A stretch of DNA of 64,000 nt from Triatoma infestans (Eukaryota; Arthropoda; Insecta; Hemiptera; Reduviidae): NCBI GenBank assembly GCA_011037195.1, contig JAAEAF010001066.1, positions 110,473 through 174,472 of the forward strand, read 5' to 3'. The notes beneath the pieces are model-generated. The model searched no databases. It was not told the DNA's origin and saw nothing but the letters and a program-made list of their open reading frames with translations. The position numbers and the translations under genes were made by a program. Positions 41,840 to 51,634 of the stretch are shown in pieces (the first letter of the stretch is position 1; each line of letters opens with the position of its first letter).

Positions 41840-44800
41840 CTTAAATAATTTACATTTATTTCCTCTGTGTGTGTGTGTGTGTGTATGTGTGTGTGTGTGT
41901 ATATATATATATGTAAAATAGAATTGTAAATTATTATTGTACAGTTAAAAATGAACTAAAACTAATTTGGTGACTTAAAAAATAATTACGAAACTGACAA
42001 TGATAACAAGTGTTTTTATTATATGATATACATAAATTTTTTTTCTTTTTTTGTTTGAGGCAAAATGTATTATTTATATTCTTCAGTTGCTTAAGTTTTA
42101 TTATTAGTCAAAAGATTTGCTTTTATTTTTTTTTTCTTTTAAATAAAATAAAATCTTTAAAAACAAAACAAAAAATATATTGTGATGAAACTTTATAAGC
42201 CTCAGCCTCAAAAAAATAAAAAAAAACAAAACAAACAAATAACACTTGTTTCTTTGTTAGTTTAAATCTTTAAATTTTTAAAATAGGGCTGAAACAAGGT
42301 AAATAAAAAAAAGAAAAAAACCCTTATGTGACTGCATTCAATTTAAAGTAGAAAAGGAAATAACTAAAAACTTTTCAAAATAAGTTTGTTGCATTATTTA
42401 AAAAAAAAATATTTTTTAATTTCATCTGTGATCTTGATTTCAATCCCTGATGTATATGTATGTGTTTGCACATAATATATAAATATATATGTACAGATTT
42501 ATAGTACCAGTAATTTTTTTTTTTTTTTCTGTTGAATTATATGTATTATTTTATTAATGATTTTTGTTTTGTTTTTACCTTTTCCAAAATTTTCATTTTC
42601 AAAAACTTTACGATACAAACCCCTGACCCCCCACCACCCTTAATGGGATCGAATATGTTAAAAAAAAAAAATGTCAGTTGCATGAATAAAAGCATGGTGG
42701 TACATTTGGTTAAAATCAGAATAAGTTAATTTTTTAAGATTATTTAAAAACATTATAATATATGAAGTAAACTTTTTATTTGATTTCTAGTTTTTTTTTT
42801 GTTTGTTTGTTTTTTTTTAATTTATATATTATCAAGATCTCTAGTCTTATTAAAATTGTATTTGAATTTAAAGTAAAACTAATTTTCATTACATTCATGA
42901 ATATTCCCTTTTAGATTTTGTTTTTTATTTTTATAAATAAACTTATCCTAAGAAAAAAAAAGACACTTATTATTTAAATAAGTGAGACGGGAATTTTTAC
43001 AGCAAACTTAAAAAACAAACAAGCAAGCAGTATGGCAAACAAATACGATCTAGTTAGTGTGATCCAGGGGGCAATAAGTGCTTGATATTTTTTGTCAACA
43101 CGAAAACTGGTACACGACATATTCTTCAACCATAACAAAAGTAATAAAAAGGTAAACAAAGTAAATAAATAAAGAAATGTATCAGGGTTGTCAATAACAC
43201 CATACGTTATTCACACGATAGTTAGGATTATTTACTGCTAAAAATTGCTATATAAACAACTCATCGATTTTTTTTTTTTTTTTTTTTTTAAATTGGTTAC
43301 CCGCATCGGCCTACTTTCCCTTGAATCTTATACAATAATTTTTAAAATTCAAATAATCTGAAACGAAAGAAATATTCTCAACAAATGGCCAATTTGTTGT
43401 GCGTATTTGTGAACAAAATATGTCAAAATAAAAAGAATCGCAGAAAGCTGTCGGAAGAATCCGGGAGAAGGTGTCGGACAAGACCTTCAACTGGAAATGT
43501 GACTTTCAGTCCTCAATTTTCTAGAAAAGGCCTCCAATGATTTCTTTAAACCTGTGATTGTACTCCATATGTATATTTTATTGTTCTTTACTTTACCTGA
43601 AACAATTTTATTAGAAAACTGATTTTAAGATGTTTTGGAGATGAAATGAAAAATAACTTGCCCTTAACTCCTTCAGTACAATGTGTTCTATCCATCATCC
43701 ATTAAGGACAATTCAAAGCCAGAAAATCGTTTAACCGGTTACTTGATCTTTTTTTTTTTTCTTTTCTGGTTTTTCGTGAAGTTCTCAAAAACTATTTACA
43801 ATGATTTTTTTGTTTGAAGTAAATAAAAACTTTATAAATATAATAGACCTATCAAATTTTTTGGGAAACGATCAATTGGATGATGCTCTTTTCTACAGAT
43901 TAATCCCGATCCTGTTTATACCATAGACGGCCGGGACCGAGATAGAAAAGACGACAGAAGTAAGTAACAGGCTTTTCAAAAGTAGTCACTTATGTTTCAG
44001 GGAGAAATCAACAACCATTCCCGTACTGAACTGTATTACAAAAACAGAACTTTTACTGCGCAAAGGTAAATTGAAATTCTGCTGAAGTCCTGTAGTTCCC
44101 CCGGTGGTTAACATGAAAACTTCGTGCTATTGCATGATATGATGCATAATCGCATAAAGCTCAAATCTTCAGCCCTTTTTGGAGTAAATAAAGATTAGCT
44201 TTTTGTTTTATTTGAGGTACTCAAGATTTTTCGCAATAAAAAAGTTTGCCATCATGGTTAACCATCAGGTTTTACATACATACACAATAATGTAAATAAT
44301 GTGTATGTATATAAATATATGTAACATGCGGATCTCGGAGCAACAACTTTCTTCCTACAAATGTAACAATATCTTTCAAAATAGGAAACAACTACATAGT
44401 AGAAAATGACTAGAATTTCTAATGTGACTGGATTAATAATATGGATGATAATTTCATTTTATTTATTTATTTTCTAAATTAAATTAATATATTAATACAC
44501 CTTGTGTAGTCAGTCATAGTGACAGTATCGTTCTCATCATTTCTCAAATATTTTCGTTAGTTTTGTACTTTTTTATATTATAACTATAACTGTTTTGTTC
44601 CGCTTTTTACGCTCTACACAGTGATATAAGTGGGTGCAGTGTTCTACAACCCACAGAGGAATAATTATACCCTCTATGTATAAATACTAATCAAACTTTA
44701 TTTATAGTTCAATGTCTTTTTGGCTAGCTCTCCACTTGCAAACAGTTTCATCTATACTCCCCACTTCTCTAAATTTAACAGTACTCCATCACTCATTCAT

Positions 44801-44895
44801 AGTTCGCTTTTTTTTTCTTTTTTTTTTTGGCATTAGCATTGCGGCTATTCTGCCATTACCTTTTGTTTTATTCGGTTCTGAAGAGTATCATAGAA
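41840..44895 (+). other. l(3)mbt 3' UTR and intergenic AT-rich DNA
   Basis: A likely 3' UTR follows the stop: a TG/TA repeat at 41867-41911, then AATAAA at 42142-42147 as a plausible poly(A) signal. Beyond it are T- and A-runs and a copy of the unclassified repeat at about 43380-43880. A diverged direct repeat links 41257-41340 with 43000-43105 (shared GGCAAACAAATACGA and TTTTGTCAACAC). No further gene was seen. Confidence 0.5.
42142..42147 (+). terminator. Candidate poly(A) signal of l(3)mbt
   Basis: AATAAA, about 300 bases after the stop codon, in a T-rich context. Several other A-rich hexamers occur nearby, so the exact end is uncertain. Confidence 0.4.
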
Positions 44896-45790
44896 TTAAA
44901 AATTTATTTTTATGTCCAAACTGTATTTAATTATTAAACTATAGGTTTGATTTATATTTTTTAAAATTTCTAAATAGTTGAAGGGAGCCTTTAGTATTTT
45001 ATATAGTTCATCTAGTAGAATTTTTCTCTGCTTATCATATTTTTTGCATGTCATAATCATATGTTCCGGATCCTCTTTTTCTTTGCATACATTACACAGG
45101 TTCGACTCTTTTTGGCCAATTCTTGCTAGGTATGCTCCACATATCGCATGGTTCGATCTAATCCTATTTATTGTTTTAATATCTTTTCTTGGCAGGGATA
45201 AATTATAAAACAAGGGTTTTCTTCCTACTAAAGGTGTGAATCTCTTATACAAGGTTCCTTTAGTACTTATTTCATATGACTGTTGTTAATATTTGGTTTG
45301 CTCTTCTCGAGACTTAGAGTTTAAATCGTAGGCTGGAGCCTTATGAAAAATCAGAGTGCCTTCTGTATGTGCTGTTTTAGCCAAATTATCGGTTATCTCA
45401 TTCTCGTGAATGCCTGCATGACCTCTAACCCAAATAAATTTTATCTGCTTATTTGCCTCATAAAATTTCCGACATCTTTTTTTCAACAGCAGTACTAGCG
45501 AAGATGTGTGTTTGGTAATTTACATTTGCCAGAACTTCAAGTACATTTCTGCAATCTGTTAGTATGGCGTATTTGTTGTAGGGTAGATTCTCAATGTATT
45601 CAAGAGCTTCAATAATTGCTATTAATTCTGCAGTATAATTTGACATGAATTGGGGCAGCCTGAATTGCCTTGATTCGTCTAAAGCTAAGTCAAGTATCGC
45701 TGCTCCTACATTGTTTGCACTTTTGGACCCATCAGTAAAAATCAAATGATAATTTGGTGCTATACTGAGAATATCATCCTTAAATACCCG
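44896..45790 (-). pseudogene. I-like non-LTR RNase H and C-terminal domain
   Basis: Three minus-strand frames in order: 45745-45458 begins MIFTDGSKSANNVGAAIL and contains YTAELIAIIEALEYI, an RNase H core with Asp, Glu and TDCRN positions; 45486-45286 has IKFIWVRGHAGIHENEITDN and NLAKTA, the HxGIxxNExxDxLAK end of RNase H; 45252-44896 carries NRIRSNHAICGAYLARIGQK then LCNVCKEKEDPEHMIMTCKK, a CCHC zinc knuckle. Two frameshifts separate them. RNase H plus C-terminal CCHC indicates an I-type element. The RT part is missing; the copy stops near 45800. Confidence 0.85.
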
Positions 45791-45849
45791 ATTGACTATG
45801 TCTGTTGGTGTTTCTAAAGAAAGTTGGTGTTTCTTTCTCTTTCAACCCA

Positions 45850-47290
45850 AGACAATTCACTCTGAACCGCTACCATAAAAATACTAAAATATAACAAATC
45901 TTCACAACCACTTCGACAGACTGACGGCACATAGGCTAAATCCGATGACGAGAGAGCCCACTGCTTCGCCCTCTACCTCCCATCTTTTTACTCCCCATCC
46001 ATATAGAAGACTCCCTACATTCCGAAAACATCACTAAAGAGCTCAACATCCCACTTCCACTTTTTCCTCCTCCAAAACCTATTACTCCTAAAGATGTAAA
46101 GCTAGTAATTCGAAATTTACCCAAAAGAAAATGCGCTGGGTATGACCTAATCGACTCCCCCATATCCTTTTTCAGCTCCCACCCAAGGCTGTAATTTTTC
46201 TTACATACCTTTACAACGCTATCCTTAGAACGACACACTTTCCTACTCTCTGGAAATTTTCCTCTATCCGCATGATCCTTAAACCTAATAAAGCTGTCCA
46301 TTCCCTTTCTTCCTATTGATCTATCAGCTTACTTTCGTTACTTGGCAAAATTTTTGAGAAGCTCCTACTACCCCGTCTCCAAACTTTAATAAATCCCCTT
46401 TCCATCATACCCACCAATTTGGCTTCCGTAACTGTCACTCTACCTTCCATCAAGCAAATAGAGTTGTAGATATTATCGCTACCTCCCTTGAGTGGAAACA
46501 TTACTGCCCGGCAGTTTTTCTTGACATCTGTCAGGCATTCGATCGGGTCTGTATCCGGGTTTATTGTGGAAACTCAAGGGCATCCTCCCCTCCACTTACT
46601 ACCTCATCCTTAAATGATATCTTTCCGATCGCCATTTCCTGGTTGTCCAAGGCACTTCCTTCTCTCCTATATTTCCTATTCTCGCTGGCGTCCCACAGGG
46701 GAGCATACTTGCTCCTCATTTATTCACAGTATACATGGCTGATCTCCCATTACATCCTAACACTACCACTTTCACCTTCGCTGATGATACGGTTATCCTT
46801 TCCTCTAATAGTTATCCCGTGTCATGGCTACTCGCCATCTTCAAACCCACCTCAGTGACCTCAAACCCTGGCTCCGCAAGTGGAGAATCAAGGTTAATTT
46901 ACACAAATCCAAGCACCTAGTTAGTCCACCTTAAACCGAAAAACCCTTCCCGCATTCATTTCAACCATAATTTTCTCCCAACTGTAAACCAAATCCGCTA
47001 TCTCGGACTCCTCCTAGACAGACGATTAACATGAAACCCTCATACTAGACTCAAACGAAATGAACTAAATTACCGATACAGAATGCTAAAAAAACTACTA
47101 GACAAGCCTCAAAACTTACACTCCACAACAAAAGATAACTGTACAATTCTTTACTAGCTCCTATTTGGACAGACGGACTCGAATTATACGAAACTGCAAA
47201 AAACACAAACCTGTAATGCATTCAATCCCTACAGACTAAAATCCTAGGCACCATAATCCCTACAGACTAAAATCCCTCTGTAGTTCCACT
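45850..47290 (+). pseudogene. Jockey-like reverse transcriptase remnant
   Basis: On plus with many frame changes: PITPKDVKLVIRNLPKRKCA near 46078, FLTYLYNAILRTTHFPTLWK near 46195-46255, ISLLSLLGKIFEKLLLPRLQ near 46322-46380, then PQGSILAPHLFTVYMADLPL and FTFADDTVIL near 46693-46800, with the catalytic AspAsp kept, and an RMLKKLLDK tail near 47075. These are Jockey-clade RT motifs in proper order. The copy is dead. It sits back to back with the I-like fragment on the other strand. Confidence 0.8.
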
Positions 47291-47329
47291 CTCCCCACAA
47301 ACCCGCCAAAGCGACAAAGGCGTCGATGG

Positions 47330-47470
47330 CCGCGCGACCATCTAAATACATAACGACGGCTGTCTTGAGATATAGTCGAACTCACTAAGGCCATAATGGC
47401 GTATTACGACTGCTATCGCTGGATAGCCGTCGTTCACAACTTCAAGCTAGGGTGTGCGCTCTAGCGCATA
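47330..47470. other. Locally GC-rich patch with inverted repeats
   Basis: Composition shifts sharply (GGCGTCGATGGCCGCGCGACC). ACGACGGCT at 47351 and AGCCGTCGT at 47425 are complementary, and GCGCTCTAGCGC near 47453 is palindromic. No coding frame was recognised. It may be the end of a DNA transposon or of the preceding retroelement. Confidence 0.4.
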
Positions 47471-48200
47471 CTTTCATGTCATTATTATCTTTTTTACTTG
47501 TTGCATGGCTACTGTGCAGTTGTAAAAATCTTAAAATAAAATAAAAACTAAAAATATATTTAGCTGTAAAAGTTACTTTTTGAAATCTGTACCCATATTT
47601 TTTTGTCGTGCATGATATTCAAAATTTGAAACTAAGAAAAGTACCCACCCATCTTGCAACAATTTTGAAATTTAAGACAACGGCGCAGTACTCAGTCAGG
47701 TACATGCAAGTACCCTCACATCAGGTGGATTTATGAATATTTGTTTGGCCTAATAGGAAATTCTTTCTCAACTTCCAGCGAAATACATTAGAAATGTTGT
47801 AATATAATAGCAGTCACATTAATTGGCTGTTGTACCCATAAATGTGAATAATACCTAATATCGCTAATTGCGGTTTTCCTGGAATGGTTGGATCCTGGTG
47901 GTTTGGTATGAATCTGGCGTGAAAAGCCACCAGATCTAACTCCAATGGATTTTTTGGTCTTTTTTTTTTTTTTTAAATGTTTTGTAAAGATTGGATTATC
48001 CAACCCAATAAGAAAAACCATGGCTACGATTGCACGACCATGCCAAAATCATCTGGCATATATTTTGTTTCTAGAATATTTTTATCCTTCATTATAGTAA
48101 GTTTAAACAACCTTTAATCACGTTTAACTGCAATTAAACAGTACGGAAAAGCTTTTGATTAATTAATAAAAATAATATCCAGCAATTTACATTTCATATT
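47471..48200. other. Intergenic sequence downstream of GPN2
   Basis: No gene was seen. A minus-strand frame at 47788-48021 has no known domain. Confidence 0.4.
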
Positions 48201-48206
48201 TTTATT
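48201..48206 (-). terminator. Candidate GPN2 poly(A) signal
   Basis: AATAAA on minus, 102 bases past the GPN2 stop codon at 48308. Confidence 0.6.
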
Positions 48207-48307
48207 AAAAAATGGAAATACTTCAAAATAAATCTTAGCCAAATTAAATGTTTTTTACAAATTAATCAAACTGAGAAACAATAATAAATTTACATTTAAT
48301 TCAACAT

Positions 48308-48551
48308 TTATGCACCATATTTATCTTGGCTCTCACCCAACCATTCTTGATCAGTTTGAGCACCAACTGCACAAGCTAATAAACTTTGTACACTTCTTTC
48401 TTCACCAGCTGTATATATATAACCGTTAGCCTTATCAACAGCTTGATGTACTTTTATTAATGTTTTTGTATCTTCAACATTTAATGGAAGAAATGAAATT
48501 AAACTGTAATTTTCTATCATTCCAATGATAGCTGAATTGAACTTTTTATAC
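48308..48551 (-). CDS. GPN2: GPN2 exon 5 and stop
   Basis: It follows an 88-base intron. It encodes [60 protein letters not shown] and a short tail ending QDKYGA. The tail is shorter than in human GPN2. Confidence 0.92.
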
Positions 48552-50880
48552 CTAAATAGTTTGAAGAAAGTAGAATAATTAGGAATTTACTTTAATAAAT
48601 TCATTAATTTTTTTCGTTTTTTTTTTAGTTTACACTTACTTGGCAGTAAGTTTATCACTCTGTAAATATTCAAGTATGTAGTTTAGGTCTAGAACTTCTG
48701 TATAGTAATCCAACCCAAATGGTAATTTATCGGAAAATGATGCCATTAAATCTATTTTTGATAGTACGTTTACATGAGGCAATTCCATGTGGAGCATTGT
48801 AGATAATGTTAATAATAATGCTGATATAAATTTACCTGGGTAAAAAAAAATAAAATAAAAAATAAAGGTAAATCAATCAGTATAAAAAAAAAAAAAAAAT
48901 TGATAATTAAAAAATTACCTGGATCACTGCAGTAATGAGAATCAACAAGGCAAACTGCACATAAACTGAAACCTGCTGTTTGCAACTTTTGCATAATTCC
49001 TTTCATAGAATTATGGTGCGAATACAATTCAACCTGAATTATATCATTAAACTAACTGTAAATTTTTTTTTTTAACTTAATATTTAGAATGTTCAATGTC
49101 TACTTCTACAAAATGATCTGATATTATGATGTAGAAAGAATTCATTCAAAACGAAATAGTATAAGATATTCTAAAAATATATTTAGATATTAAATATACT
49201 AGATGTAGTTATAATTTTGTAAAGGAAATAGTTACTAAGTCTAATCTACCGAGGCAAAATCTATTAAGTAGTTTATGTAGTGGTGTTTTGTATTATCCAT
49301 AAGCGGGTTTCTGTGAAGTTGGCGTTATATCGAGCTAGAGATTATCTTGGGGAGCTCCTAAAGTTACGCACAATATGTGCAATTACTCTCCATTAAGTGC
49401 AGTGATGGGGCTGTTATTACAACGGTTATTCATAATTGTTTCATTAGGACACCCATACCGACGTCGTTTCTTAAAAAATTACTTATGTATGTATATCCAA
49501 ATATAGATAATGCTAGAAAGATAATGTATTTGTTCACACGAAGTCTGCGGAAATCACTTTGTGATATTGTTAATTTCTACACTCTTTTGCGCTGATACAA
49601 AATATGTCTTCTTTTTTTAGAAAACCGGTACAAATTTTAGTAAAACCGGCTGTAAAAGTTGATGTTAGATTTTATTCTTTCTGAAAGTATGTACAATAAA
49701 TCATGAAATGAAAAAATATCTGAATGGACGAATTAAATTCAGTTTCTCAACAAGTGATAAAACTTGTTTTGAACATTCAGAGTGCTCATGTAAACGGTTC
49801 TTAACTTGTATAATTTTTTTTCTTTATTAAATGAGATAAAAATTAAGGTTGACTTTTTTTTAAATTCGTCACGAAAAATCTTGAATTTTTCTGCGTGTTG
49901 AGGTTTGAAATGTATAAGCAGGCAATTTGACAGCTATAACAATACAACAGTGACCAGCCGATGAATACTTTATTTTTATTGGCAACAATTGAACTTTAGA
50001 AAATATAATGGCTATAAACAAGACTGTTAGAAATCGAATTTGGATTCAGAAAACTTCTGAAGAATTCTCAATTGATGAAGAGTACTAATTTACAGATCAC
50101 GTAAAGCAGCTAAATAAAAAGACAATTAGATAATTTGTATGTAAATCTTTTTTTTAATTTTGGTGCACTACTGATGCATTTTATGCACAAAAATCTTTCA
50201 TTCATATTGTGAAATTGAGTTTTCTGAAGTGGCTGCTAAAAGAAAATACAGAAGTTGGCTAAATACAGATGAAAAACAAAAAGAGTTAGTAAACAGTTTT
50301 TCTCTGATTTCCATTATCTTCGCTACTCCCCAAGAAAAACTCTGCTTCAATTAAAAAAATAAAAAATAAAGCCAGTAATCTGGGAAACAATTTTTCCAGA
50401 CATTTAATAAAAAGAAATGAGTTATCAAATAATTCTCACTTCGTATACGTCAAATAAAGAAAAAAATAAGCATACCTGCCCTGGGCAATCAAAAATAAAA
50501 TAATGATTTTTGAAAAAATTTAATTTTCCTAAAAACCAATTAAAATTCTTTTCTAAATATTCAATAGAATATAAAAGTCCTCCATTTGGCCCAAGTTGTT
50601 TATGGATCATTGCATCTTCCACAGTGATCAGTTCCGCTACATTCACCTTACACTCATAAGGAAGAGTATCATTAGCAGGATCTGAATAAACATAATTAAC
50701 TAGTATTTTATATTATTTTGTCAATAATAAATGGTACAAATTGATCTGAACGCCCTTACCAATATTAACTACTATAACTTTCCGACCTAATTTTCCCAAA
50801 TGTTCGCTCATTTTTTTACAATATGTAGACTTCCCACTTCCGGGAGGTCCTATTACTAGCTGCCCAAATATCAAAGGCAT
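48308..50880 (-). CDS. GPN2: GPN-loop GTPase 2, 5 exons
   Basis: Minus-strand exons 50880-50760, 50681-50476, 49033-48919, 48835-48640 and 48551-48308, all GT-AG and in continuous phase, give 293 residues (human GPN2 is 310). Motifs in order: P-loop GPPGSGKST (about residues 11-19), DPAN after the first intron, the family-defining LGPNGG loop, FDCPGQVEL as the G3 switch, [17 protein letters not shown] as the base-recognition motif, [17 protein letters not shown], and [20 protein letters not shown] near the end. GPN2 works with GPN1 and GPN3 in assembly and nuclear import of RNA polymerase II. I chose the ATG at 50880 because it matches family N-termini; an in-frame ATG at 50928 would add 16 residues. 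It lies just downstream of PSMG3 on the same strand. Confidence 0.95.
48640..48835 (-). CDS. GPN2: GPN2 exon 4
   Basis: It follows an 83-base intron. It encodes [33 protein letters not shown], then [24 protein letters not shown] is the GPN-family form of the guanine-specificity NKxD motif. Confidence 0.92.
48919..49033 (-). CDS. GPN2: GPN2 exon 3
   Basis: It encodes [20 protein letters not shown] then [15 protein letters not shown]. The VEL completes the DCPGQVEL motif begun in exon 2. The donor is GTAATT after one base of a Gly codon. Confidence 0.92.
49034..50475 (-). other. GPN2 intron 2
   Basis: A 1.44 kb intron. The stretch about 49260-49600 is less AT-rich and has an open plus-strand frame (49377-49595) ending in [20 protein letters not shown]. 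This could be a retroelement scrap but has no decisive motif. Otherwise nothing was recognised. Confidence 0.5.
50476..50681 (-). CDS. GPN2: GPN2 exon 2 (GPN loop and G3)
   Basis: It follows a 78-base intron. It encodes [20 protein letters not shown], then [20 protein letters not shown], then [10 protein letters not shown]. It contains both the GPN insertion that defines the family and the G3 region. The donor GTATGC follows. Confidence 0.92.
50760..50880 (-). CDS. GPN2: GPN2 exon 1 (P-loop)
   Basis: It encodes [20 protein letters not shown] through VVNI, holding the Walker [10 protein letters not shown]. The donor GTAAGG follows on minus at 50759. An acceptor-like TTTCATTGTAG ends at 50886, only five bases before the ATG, so a non-coding exon may splice in here. 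Confidence 0.92.
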
Positions 50881-50899
50881 TCTACCTACAATGAAACGA

Positions 50900-50905
50900 T
50901 TTATT
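50900..50905 (-). terminator. Candidate PSMG3 poly(A) signal inside the GPN2 leader
   Basis: AATAAA on minus, 53-58 bases past the PSMG3 stop and 20 bases before the chosen GPN2 start. If used, PSMG3 transcripts would end within or just after the GPN2 start codon. Confidence 0.4.
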
Positions 50906-50957
50906 TGCGTCATTATTGAAATTAACATGTTGTTTTTGTATTAAAGAAGATTAAAAT

Positions 50958-51634
50958 TTACCAAGATTTGTGTTTGTTCAACACCTCCACAAGAGCATTT
51001 AATATAGAAGGGTTGATTTCTTTCAATGTTAGCGCAAATATAGTATTTTTAGGAATTTCAATTTTTTCTGAAAGCAATCTTGTGGCTGCAAGGGTTGGAA
51101 TATCTTCTTTTCCAAAAAGATATCTGAAAAGGTACAATAATAAACATAAATTACGAAATACCTCCTGTGTAATTAATTAATGTCTTATAATTTCAAATAA
51201 ATATTGAATTAGAAACACATTATGCGCTGTCTTATTATTAGATTATACTAATATCTGACATACCTAAAGAGTATAAATCCAACCATCCATTCACATTAGG
51301 TGAATAATAAAGGAACATTTTGAACATGAAACTAAGTATATAATATAGAAAACGCATCATGCATTTTTTACTTACGATGTTTTATATACTTCTTCTTGGT
51401 TTTGTGGAGTTGGAAAAGATTCTTTTTTTACCCTTATAATGTTTCCAATCTTCTTATATTGCGTTATTATGATAAATAAATTATCCCTGAAAAATTAAAG
51501 CTACTTGAGGGACAACTTTCAAGTAATTATTTACTGCAATAAATTACAAAATAAAAGCGAACTTACTGAAAATTAGAAATAACAATATCTGTATGAACAC
51601 CATTAATCTTGCATCCTATCGTATTTATCTTCAT
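50958..51634 (-). CDS. PSMG3: Proteasome assembly chaperone 3, 3 exons
   Basis: Minus-strand exons 51634-51567, 51486-51376 and 51123-50958, GT-AG and in phase, give 114 residues (human PSMG3 has 122). The start MKINTIGCKINGVHTDIVIS corresponds to the CGVPTQVVCTAF region of the family. DNLFIIITQYKKIGNIIRVK matches the SHILVVVTQFGKMGTLVSLE strand pattern, YLFGKEDIPTLAATRLLSEK matches the VLLGQDEPLIHVFAKNL segment, and the C-terminal IFALTLKEINPSILNALVEV ends in SW near the stop. PSMG3 (Pba3/PAC3) forms a heterodimer with PSMG4 and helps assemble the 20S proteasome alpha ring. No ORF of full length exists because of the introns. The next gene, GPN2, follows 77 bases after the stop. Confidence 0.85.
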
